From Dyella_B humi (GTDB lineage Bacteria; Pseudomonadota; Gammaproteobacteria; Xanthomonadales; Rhodanobacteraceae), in contig NZ_JADIKI010000022.1 of assembly GCF_044904605.1 (NCBI RefSeq), positions 496,001 to 560,000 on the forward strand: DNA of 64,000 nucleotides, read 5' to 3'. Shown one piece after another: positions 8,243 through 16,459 of this stretch. Below the pieces are notes generated by a model. That model did no database searches. It worked only from the letters and a program-made list of their open reading frames with translations, and was not told the DNA's origin. The translations under genes were made by a program, and so were the position numbers. Position 1 is the stretch's first letter. Each line of letters opens with the position of its first letter.

Positions 8243-10555
8243 ATGGTCATGGTTCCAAGTACTAGGCAGACGCTTGAACATCTCAAGCAAATCAAGGACG
8301 AAGTAAAAGAGCTGCATCCGATTCTGTCCACTTTGTTCAAAAAGATGGATGGTGTTACGAAGGTGGACTATAACCATGGAGCAAATGAGCTCGGTGCAGA
8401 TTTCATTCTGCATAAGTTTGATTCGACGCTGCAAAAGACAATTTACATTGGAGTGGTTGCCAAGGTTGGCCAAATAAAAATAGACCATGCCGATGTGACA
8501 CGACAGATAGAAGAGTGTCTCATAGAAAGAAAGTCCTCAGATGGGAAAGATCGGATTCAAATACGTGAAGTTTGGGTCGTCTCGACAGGAGACCTGACAA
8601 ACAACGCAAAAGAAAAGATTTTCGATAAATTCGCTAAGACGAGAATTGAGTTCATCTACGGCCAACATCTTGCGCAACTTCTGGATCGATACGTTCCGGA
8701 TCAATTTGTAACAATTCCGCCCCATATTCAGCGTTACGCCGATGAGGCGTTGCAACAGATTTCAATGGAAGGCGGGAGCGGGATGGTCGTGCCCGGTGGA
8801 GTTGATTTCTATATTGAGCCAGACATCGTTCGGCTTGAATATGATCGATCGGGATACGTGATTTCCTCTAAGCCCATTGGTGGGATAAATGGCCTTTGTT
8901 CGATAATTTTTAAGTCCCCATTTGTTTTGATCGAAGGTGCGATGGGCGTAGGCAAGTCAAAGTTGGCAAGGGAAATAATGCGAAATATCTTACAGGGAGA
9001 AAAATTTCAGAATGGAAGCGTGTTTCCTTATTTAATTCATTGCACTTCGTTTGAAAAAAGTTACGACTTAAAGGTAGATAATCTCATTGTTGACATTAGT
9101 TCTAAAAACAAATTAACTGACTCTACTAGGGTGGTCATAATAATTGACGGTTTTGACGAGATTGATATTCCTGAGCGCGGTCAAGAAGAAGTGCTAAGTG
9201 GCATTCTTGCTGATGTGGCAAGAAGCAATGATGTGACTGTTGTCCTATTAACAAGACCTATAAACGAGGCTGGTCTACTTGGGGCGAAAGTCCAATCGTT
9301 GGACATTTTTAGAGTTAAACCGCTGCGGGGAAAGCGTGCGATTGATTTTCTCTCAAAGGTTGGAGGTGGTCTCGATGTCAGTGGACGCATCATCAAAGAC
9401 ATTGAGAAGAGTCGGCTATTTAAAGCTTTGGAAGGCACGCCAATTGCTTTCATTTTGCTAGGAAGATTGATTGCGGAGAACCATCAGGACGTGCCATCTA
9501 ATCTCACTGAGTTGTTCCAGAAATACATGGAGCTTGTGCTTGGACGATGGGAGATAGCAAAAGGGCTTAGGTCACAGGTCGAGTATGAGGTGGCCGTTGA
9601 AGGGCTGACCTGGCTTGGCGATTACATGATGACAAACAAGCTAGCTGTCGTTGGACGATCTGAGCTTCGCGTATTTGTCGACGACTATGTTCGAGATCGA
9701 GGGCTTGGTGCCGATGCGGAAGTGCTTATAAGCAAGCTGTCTGCTAGGAGCGGTGTTCTGTTCTATAAAGAGTCTGAAGATACAATAACTTTTCGGCATC
9801 GATCATTCTGCGAGTTTTTTTACGCCAGACAATTAGCGAAATCAGCAGATGTAAGGATAGATGAAACGGTATTTCATCCGTATTGGGCTAATTCTTATTT
9901 CTTTCTCGCTGGTACCTTGCGTGATTGTCCTGGTCTTATATCGTCACTAACCGATATTTCACTAACTGATGATGGGGGACGCCTCTCTAGGGCTTTAAAT
10001 TTTGGCAATTTTATGCTGGCAGGCTACTTGACACCTAAGAGATTCATAAAAACCGCGTTACTAAAAGTGTTTGACGATATCTCTCGCCTATACGTCGCGA
10101 TTTGCAATCGTGAAGTCAACTCTCCGCTTTCTGGATTTCCAGTAATGCAGCTACTGTGCCTGTTTGCGACGATAATTAAGGGACAGTACGGATACGGACA
10201 TTTTTTGGAAAATCTCGAGGAATGTATTTATGAGCTTGAAGAAAAAGATTCTTCTGAGTCAGGAGCAGTAGCCTTATTTTTGTTTAATTGTGCTTATAAG
10301 GAATCTGGCGGTGAATTACGATTTGATGAATTAATCGAAAAACATGGTAACTCGTTGCCCACTCCATTGAGGCTTGCCATTATGAGTGAGTCGAAAAAAA
10401 TGAAGATTTTGACAGATGGCGTTAAGCGAATGGAGCGTAACTTGCGGCGAGGTGTTTCAGCACATAAGTTAAGCGCGCGCGATTTTCTTAAGGAGATCTT
10501 TGACACCCCGATATCAAGTCTCCCCGCCGGAAAGAAAATTTTTGACGCACCATGA
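8243..10555 (+). CDS. NACHT/STAND NTPase with nuclease-like N-terminal domain
   Basis: A 770-residue protein whose base composition is clearly AT-richer than its neighbours. The central NTPase has Walker A GAMGVGKS (residues 232-239, Lys238) and a NACHT-type Walker B ending DGFDE (302-306). It then has LLTRP and the downstream FRHRSFCEFFYARQL motif (from 517), typical of NACHT winged-helix regions. The N-terminus (about 40-110) has a PD-(D/E)xK-like layout with GAD (Asp53) and VAK (Lys74), but Val72 replaces the usual second acid or Gln. Related proteins act as single-gene antiphage sensors that trigger an effector domain; that role is inferred. A purine-rich ribosome site lies just before the start; Met3 is an alternative. 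Confidence 0.8.
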   Translation: MVMVPSTRQTLEHLKQIKDEVKELHPILSTLFKKMDGVTKVDYNHGANELGADFILHKFDSTLQKTIYIGVVAKVGQIKIDHADVTRQIEECLIERKSSDGKDRIQIREVWVVSTGDLTNNAKEKIFDKFAKTRIEFIYGQHLAQLLDRYVPDQFVTIPPHIQRYADEALQQISMEGGSGMVVPGGVDFYIEPDIVRLEYDRSGYVISSKPIGGINGLCSIIFKSPFVLIEGAMGVGKSKLAREIMRNILQGEKFQNGSVFPYLIHCTSFEKSYDLKVDNLIVDISSKNKLTDSTRVVIIIDGFDEIDIPERGQEEVLSGILADVARSNDVTVVLLTRPINEAGLLGAKVQSLDIFRVKPLRGKRAIDFLSKVGGGLDVSGRIIKDIEKSRLFKALEGTPIAFILLGRLIAENHQDVPSNLTELFQKYMELVLGRWEIAKGLRSQVEYEVAVEGLTWLGDYMMTNKLAVVGRSELRVFVDDYVRDRGLGADAEVLISKLSARSGVLFYKESEDTITFRHRSFCEFFYARQLAKSADVRIDETVFHPYWANSYFFLAGTLRDCPGLISSLTDISLTDDGGRLSRALNFGNFMLAGYLTPKRFIKTALLKVFDDISRLYVAICNREVNSPLSGFPVMQLLCLFATIIKGQYGYGHFLENLEECIYELEEKDSSESGAVALFLFNCAYKESGGELRFDELIEKHGNSLPTPLRLAIMSESKKMKILTDGVKRMERNLRRGVSAHKLSARDFLKEIFDTPISSLPAGKKIFDAP

Positions 10556-10680
10556 GTCTAAAAAGGGATCAGCAGAAAGCGACCAAAAAGGGGGGGCACT
10601 TTTGGCGGCAAACCGACGATGACACATCAGCCAAAAAGGGAGGTGCTGGATGTGCAGGGGATTTGTTGTTGCTGTAAGAA

Positions 10681-10716
10681 GAAAGGTGCCAGGTTCACTT
10701 CATTTATCAAATTTTC
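10681..10716. repeat. GGTGCCAGGTTCACTT motif
   Basis: AAAGGTGCCAGGTTCACTT lies just before the next gene. Similar short motifs are common around REP-associated transposase genes in xanthomonads and relatives. A related GGGTCGG...GGGGTCGGAGTGCACGTT string lies at 11283-11313. No transposase gene is present here, so these look like mobile-element scars. Confidence 0.35.
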
Positions 10717-10728
10717 CGGGGGGAATAC

Positions 10729-11271
10729 ATGAGCGCCAGATTTTGGCTTTCCGCAGGTGTCCTAATGGTTGTGTGTTTTTGGATATATCACGTCAAACAC
10801 CATCGTGCTGAAGTGCGAGCACAACTAGCGTCACGGGCCGCTGCTGTCGATCCAGCCAGTACGGCACCTCAAAGCGAGCCGGTGCAGGACCCGCCACACA
10901 AACCTTCACCGGTGGTGCACGGCCTTCCAACCAGCAAAGACACCGGTGATCTGGCCATGGAGTGGGCTGCCTGGGTCGTCTATGAACGTACTACCGAACA
11001 TGGCGACCCTTCTCAGATCGAGGGTCGACTTCCCGCACTGATGGCGGAGAGGCAAAAAATTGCCGACATGCCGATGCACGACGCATGTGCGCAAGCCACT
11101 CAGTCAGCTGAAGTGTCTTCGATGGATGCGGATATCGTTTACTTCAAAGCCAAGATGGAAAGTTTCAACACGCATGCCTTCAATTCACAGGACGAGCGAG
11201 ACGCAGCTCAGCACGCCATCGATGCCGCCAACAACGCTGAGCATATGGCTATGCAATGCGTTACGCAGTAA
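10729..11271 (+). CDS. Hypothetical membrane-anchored protein
   Basis: A 180-residue protein with one N-terminal membrane segment (about residues 4-20, WLSAGVLMVVCFWIYHV). A proline-rich linker follows (about 45-65), then a helical periplasmic domain with two cysteines. GGGG precedes the start at a good distance. No family was recognised. It shares a bidirectional terminator with the convergent gene at 11428-11823 and lies directly after the NACHT gene, but without evidence of co-transcription. Confidence 0.6.
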   Translation: MSARFWLSAGVLMVVCFWIYHVKHHRAEVRAQLASRAAAVDPASTAPQSEPVQDPPHKPSPVVHGLPTSKDTGDLAMEWAAWVVYERTTEHGDPSQIEGRLPALMAERQKIADMPMHDACAQATQSAEVSSMDADIVYFKAKMESFNTHAFNSQDERDAAQHAIDAANNAEHMAMQCVTQ

Positions 11272-11373
11272 AGGCAAAACAAGGGTCGGAAAAACAGGGG
11301 TCGGAGTGCACGTTGTGTCAACGTTGACAGGCTTGGAAAGTCAGAAAGCTCAACTCGCCCTCCTTCTGAAAGC

Positions 11374-11406
11374 AAAAAGGCCCGTCTATTGACGGGCCTT
11401 TTTGTT
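11374..11406. terminator. Bidirectional terminator
   Basis: A GGCCCGTC/GACGGGCC stem is flanked by AAAAA on the left and TTTTT on the right. It can therefore end both the + strand gene at 10729-11271 and the - strand gene at 11428-11823. It matches the terminator at 8111-8138 at nearly every base from AAAGGCCCG to GGGCCTTTTTGT. Confidence 0.85.
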
Positions 11407-11427
11407 CTAGTGTCGCTATTTGCGCAA

Positions 11428-11823
11428 TCAGCGAGCGAGCGATGCCGTGCACTGATCGTTGTTGCAAGCAAAGTCCACTTCGGATGCAGCGCCCACGAAG
11501 AGCGGAACGCCAGACAGGCTGGCAAGCGTTTTGCCGTCCTTTTCCAGAGACACAACATAGGTTCCAGGCCGCAGCGTGGAGAGGGTATAGCGACCTTTGC
11601 TGTTAGCGGTGCCGTGACGGGTAATACCGGTATCGCTGTGCGCTGTGATGGTGCCATCGGTGGGAGCTTTGCCGAAGATTCTGGAGTTGGTGTCCTGCGC
11701 ATGAGCAGCGCTGAATGTCATGGCACCAAATGCAGCCATGGCAATGGTCGACGTGAGCATGGACGCGAAGCGAAACCCGTGTTTCTGCTGGCGATCGACT
11801 TCAGATTTTTGAATGGTTTTCAT
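11428..11823 (-). CDS. Secreted carboxypeptidase-regulatory-like domain protein
   Basis: A 131-residue protein read from the MKTIQ start, which gives a signal peptide ending ATFSAAHA-like before AQDTNS. An upstream in-frame ATG at 11907 would put ~28 polar residues before the signal and is less likely. The mature part (IFGKAPTDGTITAHS...GRYTLSTLRPGTYVVSLEKDGK) resembles the N-terminal beta-sandwich plug-like domain of Oar-type TonB-dependent receptors in Xanthomonadales. Here it stands alone with no barrel, so its role is unclear. Confidence 0.65.
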   Translation of the reverse strand: MKTIQKSEVDRQQKHGFRFASMLTSTIAMAAFGAMTFSAAHAQDTNSRIFGKAPTDGTITAHSDTGITRHGTANSKGRYTLSTLRPGTYVVSLEKDGKTLASLSGVPLFVGAASEVDFACNNDQCTASLAR

Positions 11824-12322
11824 GCTTGTGCTCGTGAGTTTTGGGGATTCAGGCGCGCAAAGCCGCTCATCCGCTCGCGCGGTGATGGGTTCGCTTATCG
11901 ATGTCAAAGCAGCACTGTTGGGGTGGGGGTGGCTGCCGGTGTACTTGCTTTCCTTGTTGATTGCGGCGTCTCTTCCAGTAACGCCTGAACTCGCTACTCC
12001 CTCTCCAAATCGGGTACTACGATCTTTGGATGGTCGACGGCTACGATAGGTTTAAATTAGCAGAGAGGGGTTACACGATTCATGTGAAAGTCGTAATGCT
12101 CGAGCGCGATTAGCCCCTTTTTTCTTCTACTTGGTAACGTTGCCGATTGATTCCGGTTAGTGATTCGAGACGAATTTTCCGCTGGTCTGAGAGGTATCTA
12201 GGTCATAAGTCATGCCTTCACTCTGACCTCTTTTCTTTTTTGTTTCGCCTTTTGTCTCGTTTTGTTTCTCCGGCCCACTCGACAATCGCTCAACGGACAT
12301 AGGCGTCCGTTTGGAGTCCTTT
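11824..12322. other. Intergenic stretch, no gene seen
   Basis: About 500 bases separate the divergent genes at 11428-11823 and 12323-12751. There are pyrimidine-rich tracts around 12116-12126 and 12230-12275, but no convincing reading frame or hairpin. The promoters of both genes probably lie here. Confidence 0.4.
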
Positions 12323-12751
12323 ATGAAACGCCTGATCATTGCGACGACCATCGTGCTCGGTCTTGCCTGTGTCGGCAGCGTCAGCGTTGCCCAAGACGAG
12401 ACTCACACCACCAATTTGCAAAATTTCACAGTCACCGCGCCAGCAGGCCAATACGAGACCTACTTCATCGACTTGCCCACGGGTTATGGATTGAAGGCCT
12501 TTGTCGGCAACACGCACCGGCAGTACGTACAAGCGGAGCGGGCAGCCGAGGGGTCGGAAGCCCTACGGAAGCTGGGTATTGCCTCGCAGCCGTTCGTCGC
12601 CGTGGCTATCGACAACTCGACCGGGCCCGGTGTGGCGAAACGGTTCCTGCTGTCCGACTCCGTCCAAAACACGGTTGCCATCGTGGACGTGTATTGCAAG
12701 CGGGCCGCACCGGAAGGCAAGCGGTGCCGGTTGGTTTCCCGGTCGGTTTAG
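12323..12751 (+). CDS. Hypothetical secreted protein
   Basis: A 142-residue protein starting MKRLIIATTIVLGLACV, a clear signal peptide with probable cleavage near SVSVAQ-DE. This start is chosen because GGAG lies seven bases before it; an in-frame ATG 12 bases upstream is too close to that site. The mature protein (~118 residues) is beta-rich with two cysteines near its end (VYCKRAAPEGKRC) that could pair. It recalls in design the secreted protein at 17527-18075, but no family was recognised. Confidence 0.6.
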   Translation: MKRLIIATTIVLGLACVGSVSVAQDETHTTNLQNFTVTAPAGQYETYFIDLPTGYGLKAFVGNTHRQYVQAERAAEGSEALRKLGIASQPFVAVAIDNSTGPGVAKRFLLSDSVQNTVAIVDVYCKRAAPEGKRCRLVSRSV

Positions 12752-13141
12752 GCCAACGTATAGCCAGCGTCTGGTCTCGATGCACGAAAAGCATGAAGGT
12801 GGCCGTAGCCGCCTTCATGCGAACGAATCGCGTAGATCAAGCGGTGATCGGTATAGCCGTGTCCGTCACGATGTCACCGCCGCACATGTCACGCCATGGG
12901 TGATACATCACCCCGAACCTTTTAATGCAAGCATCAGCACACGCGTGTCAACGCAGGGCGAGAGTTGTAGTGCGTCGATCAGGCTCCCCGGCCTTTGACT
13001 AGCCTGTCTTTAGTACACGTCCCAAGGGCAAGCCGTCGCAGGACAGACAAGTGCCCACAGTGCGGCGAAGTATCGGCCTATTGTTTGCACCCTGTGGTAA
13101 GCCTTGAATGGTCTCTTCGGCCATGTCTGCAGTGAGGCGAA
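12752..13141. other. Intergenic stretch, no gene seen
   Basis: About 390 bases lie before the effector/immunity-like operon. The reading frames that cross it look like chance overlaps. No terminator or repeat was recognised. Confidence 0.35.
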
Positions 13142-13705
13142 ATGAAGAGGAAGATGTTATTGATTGCTGTGTTGCTGTTCGTTACGCCGATGACTTGCGC
13201 AGCAAGTAGCGACAATCTTGGTGTAACCGTGGTTTCCAAGAAATGCGGCGGCGCTGAGATGAGTCTACGGTGCACTGCAGTTGGTCATGGAATGGCAGAT
13301 TGCCTGCATCCATCACTTGTCTACACGTCAAGGAGTGCCATCAGAAGGCTGCCCCTCCCCAGGGGTCTCAAAGACAGTTCGCCAACAGGCATAGCCTGCG
13401 TTGTATCAAAAAGCGACAACACTTCCTACTTTCATGTGATGTATAGCGTTTTACCTATGGGGTGCGATGTGTGTGAGTGGCATCACCTTTATGACGCAAA
13501 CGGAAATCTCCTTACTAGCAGCGATCCCGCAACTATCAAGATCTCTGACGTGGCGCCCGCTCAATCCATAGCCCCGAATAATCAGTCTTTCAATGATTTG
13601 AGCAAAAAGTTGAGTTTAGGCAAGTACGAGGACACGGACATCGTATGCGAGGGGCCGTCTCTCGATAGCAAAGGAAATTTACTCTGCACCGTGGAGATTA
13701 ATTAA
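13142..13705 (+). CDS. Small secreted protein, candidate immunity protein
   Basis: A 187-residue protein with an N-terminal signal peptide (MKRKMLLIAVLLFVTPMTCA) and a mature domain with at least seven further cysteines, including the cluster CDVCEWHH, suggesting a disulfide-rich periplasmic fold. No family was recognised. Its stop overlaps the start of the next gene as TAATG, so the two are probably translationally coupled. Because the next gene encodes a cell-wall-degrading effector candidate, a periplasmic immunity role is a natural guess. The cysteine near the signal end lacks a convincing lipobox. Confidence 0.65.
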   Translation: MKRKMLLIAVLLFVTPMTCAASSDNLGVTVVSKKCGGAEMSLRCTAVGHGMADCLHPSLVYTSRSAIRRLPLPRGLKDSSPTGIACVVSKSDNTSYFHVMYSVLPMGCDVCEWHHLYDANGNLLTSSDPATIKISDVAPAQSIAPNNQSFNDLSKKLSLGKYEDTDIVCEGPSLDSKGNLLCTVEIN

Positions 13706-14985
13706 TGCCAGGTAAGGAAATATATGGCTCGATGATCCAAGAAAAGGGCTTGGCTTACAGAGACAGCCAAATTCTAGGTCCCGAAAGAACTCACTACGGA
13801 GAACCAATCGATAACTCTCCGGGAAGATTGGCCGGCAATTCGCATATTTGGGGAGACGCAAGCGCCGAAGTGCAGTCGCGAGCCATCGATGCTGTGATGC
13901 AAGCGGCCCAGAAAGGAGGCCTTGATGAGCATCAGACGGCCTATGTTCTTGCCATAGCACGTGCTGAATCCGGTTTTAATCCAGATGCTGCGGCTGGAAC
14001 AACCACCGCGTTTGGAATTGGACAATTTGTTGATGGAACGGGTAAAGGATACGGTATCACTGCCTTGAACAGAGGGGATATAACAAAGCAAGCAGAGGCG
14101 TTAGTCGAAACCTATAAAGACAATGCGGCATTAGCTAAAAGTCGTGGTCAAGGTGAGGAGTACATATATAAGTATCACCACGATGGTCCGGCTGGCGATT
14201 GGGGCGGGATTGAGTTATCCAAACAACACGTCATGCCTTATGTAGGTAAATACGAAGAATTTGTTCAACAGTATGAGAAGACTCATGCGGTCCTGCCGCC
14301 AGAACCGGGCTTCGATAAACGCAACCATGCGGATTTTGGTAAACCCAGCCATCACCATGCGGCCGACGGCACTCTCCGTCAAGGCGCCCATGGCAACGCC
14401 GTGAATGCACTGCAAGCTGACTTGGCGGCGCTCGGCTATACCGATAATCGAGGCCAGGCATTGCAGCCGGATGGATATTTCGGTCGCAACACTGAAGCTG
14501 CCGTCCGTGCTTTCCAAAGCGATCACAGCTTGCTCAGCGACGGCATTGCTGGCGCGAGTACTCTTCAGGTAATTCACGGTCAACGCCAGTTACTCAACCA
14601 CACCCCGGCGCTGTCACCAGAGCTAGAAGGGCGAGCTGCCAACCGCACTGTCGGGGTGAATACCCTCGACGTTGTGAAAGAACGCGAGAATGCGCTGCAA
14701 AGCAACTCGGCTAAAACGAGCCACACATCAAGCCATACGCAAGGTATTACCAGGCACAGCTCAATTCACGACATGTTCCAGGCTATGTGCCACGCCGCTG
14801 CCAGCAAAGACATGGACTCGCTTTGCGCCATCGGCAAAGCCTATGAGAACTCGCCCAGCGGCCAGGCGTTGCTAGCGCAAGGCGCCGAACTCAATCGGCA
14901 ACAGGTACAAGCTCAGGTTCTGGCCGAGCGACAGACACAAGCGCAGGCCCACCAAATGCAACAGCGGGCCGGTCGATCCATGTAA
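13705..14985 (+). CDS. Transglycosylase/peptidoglycan-binding protein with Gln-rich tail, candidate T4SS effector
   Basis: A 426-residue protein without a signal peptide. Residues ~55-170 look like a lysozyme-fold transglycosylase: ARAESGFNPDAA gives the catalytic Glu88, followed by AFGIGQF. Residues ~224-290 are a PG_binding_1 repeat (LRQGAHGNAVNALQADL ... GYFGRNTEAAVRAFQ). The C-terminus (~340-426) is helical and ends glutamine-rich (LNRQQVQAQ, AQAHQMQQRAGRSM), like the tails that follow XVIPCD domains of Xanthomonadales type IV secretion effectors. This layout fits an antibacterial effector exported by a non-Sec route. Membership of the XVIPCD family is not certain. Confidence 0.7.
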   Translation: MPGKEIYGSMIQEKGLAYRDSQILGPERTHYGEPIDNSPGRLAGNSHIWGDASAEVQSRAIDAVMQAAQKGGLDEHQTAYVLAIARAESGFNPDAAAGTTTAFGIGQFVDGTGKGYGITALNRGDITKQAEALVETYKDNAALAKSRGQGEEYIYKYHHDGPAGDWGGIELSKQHVMPYVGKYEEFVQQYEKTHAVLPPEPGFDKRNHADFGKPSHHHAADGTLRQGAHGNAVNALQADLAALGYTDNRGQALQPDGYFGRNTEAAVRAFQSDHSLLSDGIAGASTLQVIHGQRQLLNHTPALSPELEGRAANRTVGVNTLDVVKERENALQSNSAKTSHTSSHTQGITRHSSIHDMFQAMCHAAASKDMDSLCAIGKAYENSPSGQALLAQGAELNRQQVQAQVLAERQTQAQAHQMQQRAGRSM

Positions 14986-14995
14986 GGGAGGAGAT

Positions 14996-15535
14996 ATGGG
15001 GCAGCAGGATGTTGAAACATTGGCGGTGCAAGTGGGGATGTTTGCCCACAATCTGAAAGAACTCAGCGATCGCGTGGTGATGCAGTCGCATCAGGCCACG
15101 CAGAGGATGAGCCAAACCGCGCAGAACCTTGCGCTCACCGCCGAGAGTGCAGGGAGACAGGCGGTTGAGCGGCTTCAACAAACGGCAGCCGATGCCATTG
15201 TCGCGGGGGCAGGGGCGGCGACTAGTCATGTCGAGAAGCGACTTATTGCGTGTGCAGGCAAGATAGAGATTTCCACCAACGAGCTGGAGCAGCGCATACG
15301 CGCGTTGAGCATGATGCACATTGCGAACGCATGGAAAGCATTCATTGCGGCAACCCTTGGTTCCGTGGCGGTGATTGCCGCGACCGTCTATGCCGTGTGG
15401 CATGCGCATCAGAATCTCCAGCAGGTTCAGTGGGCAGAGCAACTCAATGCGGCGGAAGCGGCGGGTAAACTGGTACCTTGTTCTGAAGGTGGCATTTGTG
15501 TCTATGTAGACAAGAAATGGGTGCGACTGAATTAA
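14996..15535 (+). CDS. Coiled-coil membrane protein downstream of effector candidate
   Basis: A 179-residue protein with a long helical, heptad-like N-terminal part (residues ~1-110, rich in Gln, Ala and Glu), one membrane segment (about 123-142, FIAATLGSVAVIAATVYAV) and a short C-terminal tail with a CSEGGIC cysteine pair. It starts ten bases after the effector candidate stop with GGGAGG before its ATG, so it belongs to the same operon. No family was recognised. It may help handle or deliver the effector, or add protection; both are guesses. Confidence 0.65.
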   Translation: MGQQDVETLAVQVGMFAHNLKELSDRVVMQSHQATQRMSQTAQNLALTAESAGRQAVERLQQTAADAIVAGAGAATSHVEKRLIACAGKIEISTNELEQRIRALSMMHIANAWKAFIAATLGSVAVIAATVYAVWHAHQNLQQVQWAEQLNAAEAAGKLVPCSEGGICVYVDKKWVRLN

Positions 15536-15699
15536 TTCAAGAAAACGGGATGAGTTGGGTTTTATTGGTACAGAGGTACTTAAATCACGTTAACTAGCTC
15601 CGTCCCCTTTGTTTTGTTTGGAAGCGGGCATCTCATTGCCCCGCGCATCGACGGCTCTTCGGTCGTTACACTGCGTGTCTCGTTTCCCTGGCCATTCCC

Positions 15700-16437
15700 A
15701 TGTCCGCTCCGGTTCGACTTACCCATCGTGTCTCCGAGCTGTTCGGCCTCTCACGTGCCGAAGCAGAGCAATTTATCCAGAACGGTTGGGTGTCGGTGGA
15801 TGGGCAGGTGATCGAGATGCCGCAACACAAGGTAACCGTCGAGCGTGTCGAACTCGACCCCGACGCTCGCCTGGATGCGGTGGAGCCGGCCACGATCTTG
15901 TTGCACAAGCCAGCGGGCTTCGACGCGAGCAACGCTTACAAGCCCGTCAGCACCTTGGTGACGCCGGAGACACGTTGGGTGGATGACCCCAGTGGCGAAC
16001 GTCTGCTGCGGCGCCATTTCCATCGTTTGACATCGCTAGTGTCGTTGGACGCCGAGGCCAGTGGCCTGATGGTGCTGACCCAGGACGGCCGGATATGGCG
16101 CCGCCTGACCGAGGATGCTGACGTTATCGAGCACGAGTACGTCGTTGAAATCAGCGGCGAGATTGCGGCCGACGGTCTGCGCCGGCTTAGCTACGGCCTG
16201 AGTTTCAACGGTCGTGCGCTGCCACCATGCAAGGTCAGTTGGCAGAACGAGACTCGGCTGCGCTTCGCGATCAAGGGCGTGCAAAACGGACAGCTGCGCG
16301 ACATGTGCGTGCAGGTCGGGCTAGGCGTCGTGTCGATTCGCCGATTGCGCATCGGCAGGGTCGCGTTGGGTAAGGGCCCGAACGGCGCGATGCCGCCGGG
16401 GATGTGGCGCTATCTGCCCGTGGGCGAGAAATTCTGA
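15700..16437 (+). CDS. RsuA-family RNA pseudouridine synthase
   Basis: A 245-residue protein with an N-terminal S4 RNA-binding domain (about 5-55, VSELFGLSRAEAEQFIQNGW) and a pseudouridine synthase fold. The catalytic aspartate is Asp117 in SLDAEASGLMVLTQDG. In most family members the motif reads RLD; here the arginine before Leu-Asp is a serine, which is unusual. The rest of the strand pattern (HEYVVEISG; GQLRDMC) is kept. The likely substrate is a structured rRNA or tRNA loop, closest in layout to RluF/RsuA. Confidence 0.85.
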   Translation: MSAPVRLTHRVSELFGLSRAEAEQFIQNGWVSVDGQVIEMPQHKVTVERVELDPDARLDAVEPATILLHKPAGFDASNAYKPVSTLVTPETRWVDDPSGERLLRRHFHRLTSLVSLDAEASGLMVLTQDGRIWRRLTEDADVIEHEYVVEISGEIAADGLRRLSYGLSFNGRALPPCKVSWQNETRLRFAIKGVQNGQLRDMCVQVGLGVVSIRRLRIGRVALGKGPNGAMPPGMWRYLPVGEKF

Positions 16438-16459
16438 GACCGCGACGCGTCGATGCTTT

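Noticed and set aside
12501..12998. Overlapping frame downstream of the secreted protein at 12323
   Set aside because: It overlaps a gene with signal peptide and ribosome site, and is Ser/Arg-rich as expected for a shifted frame.
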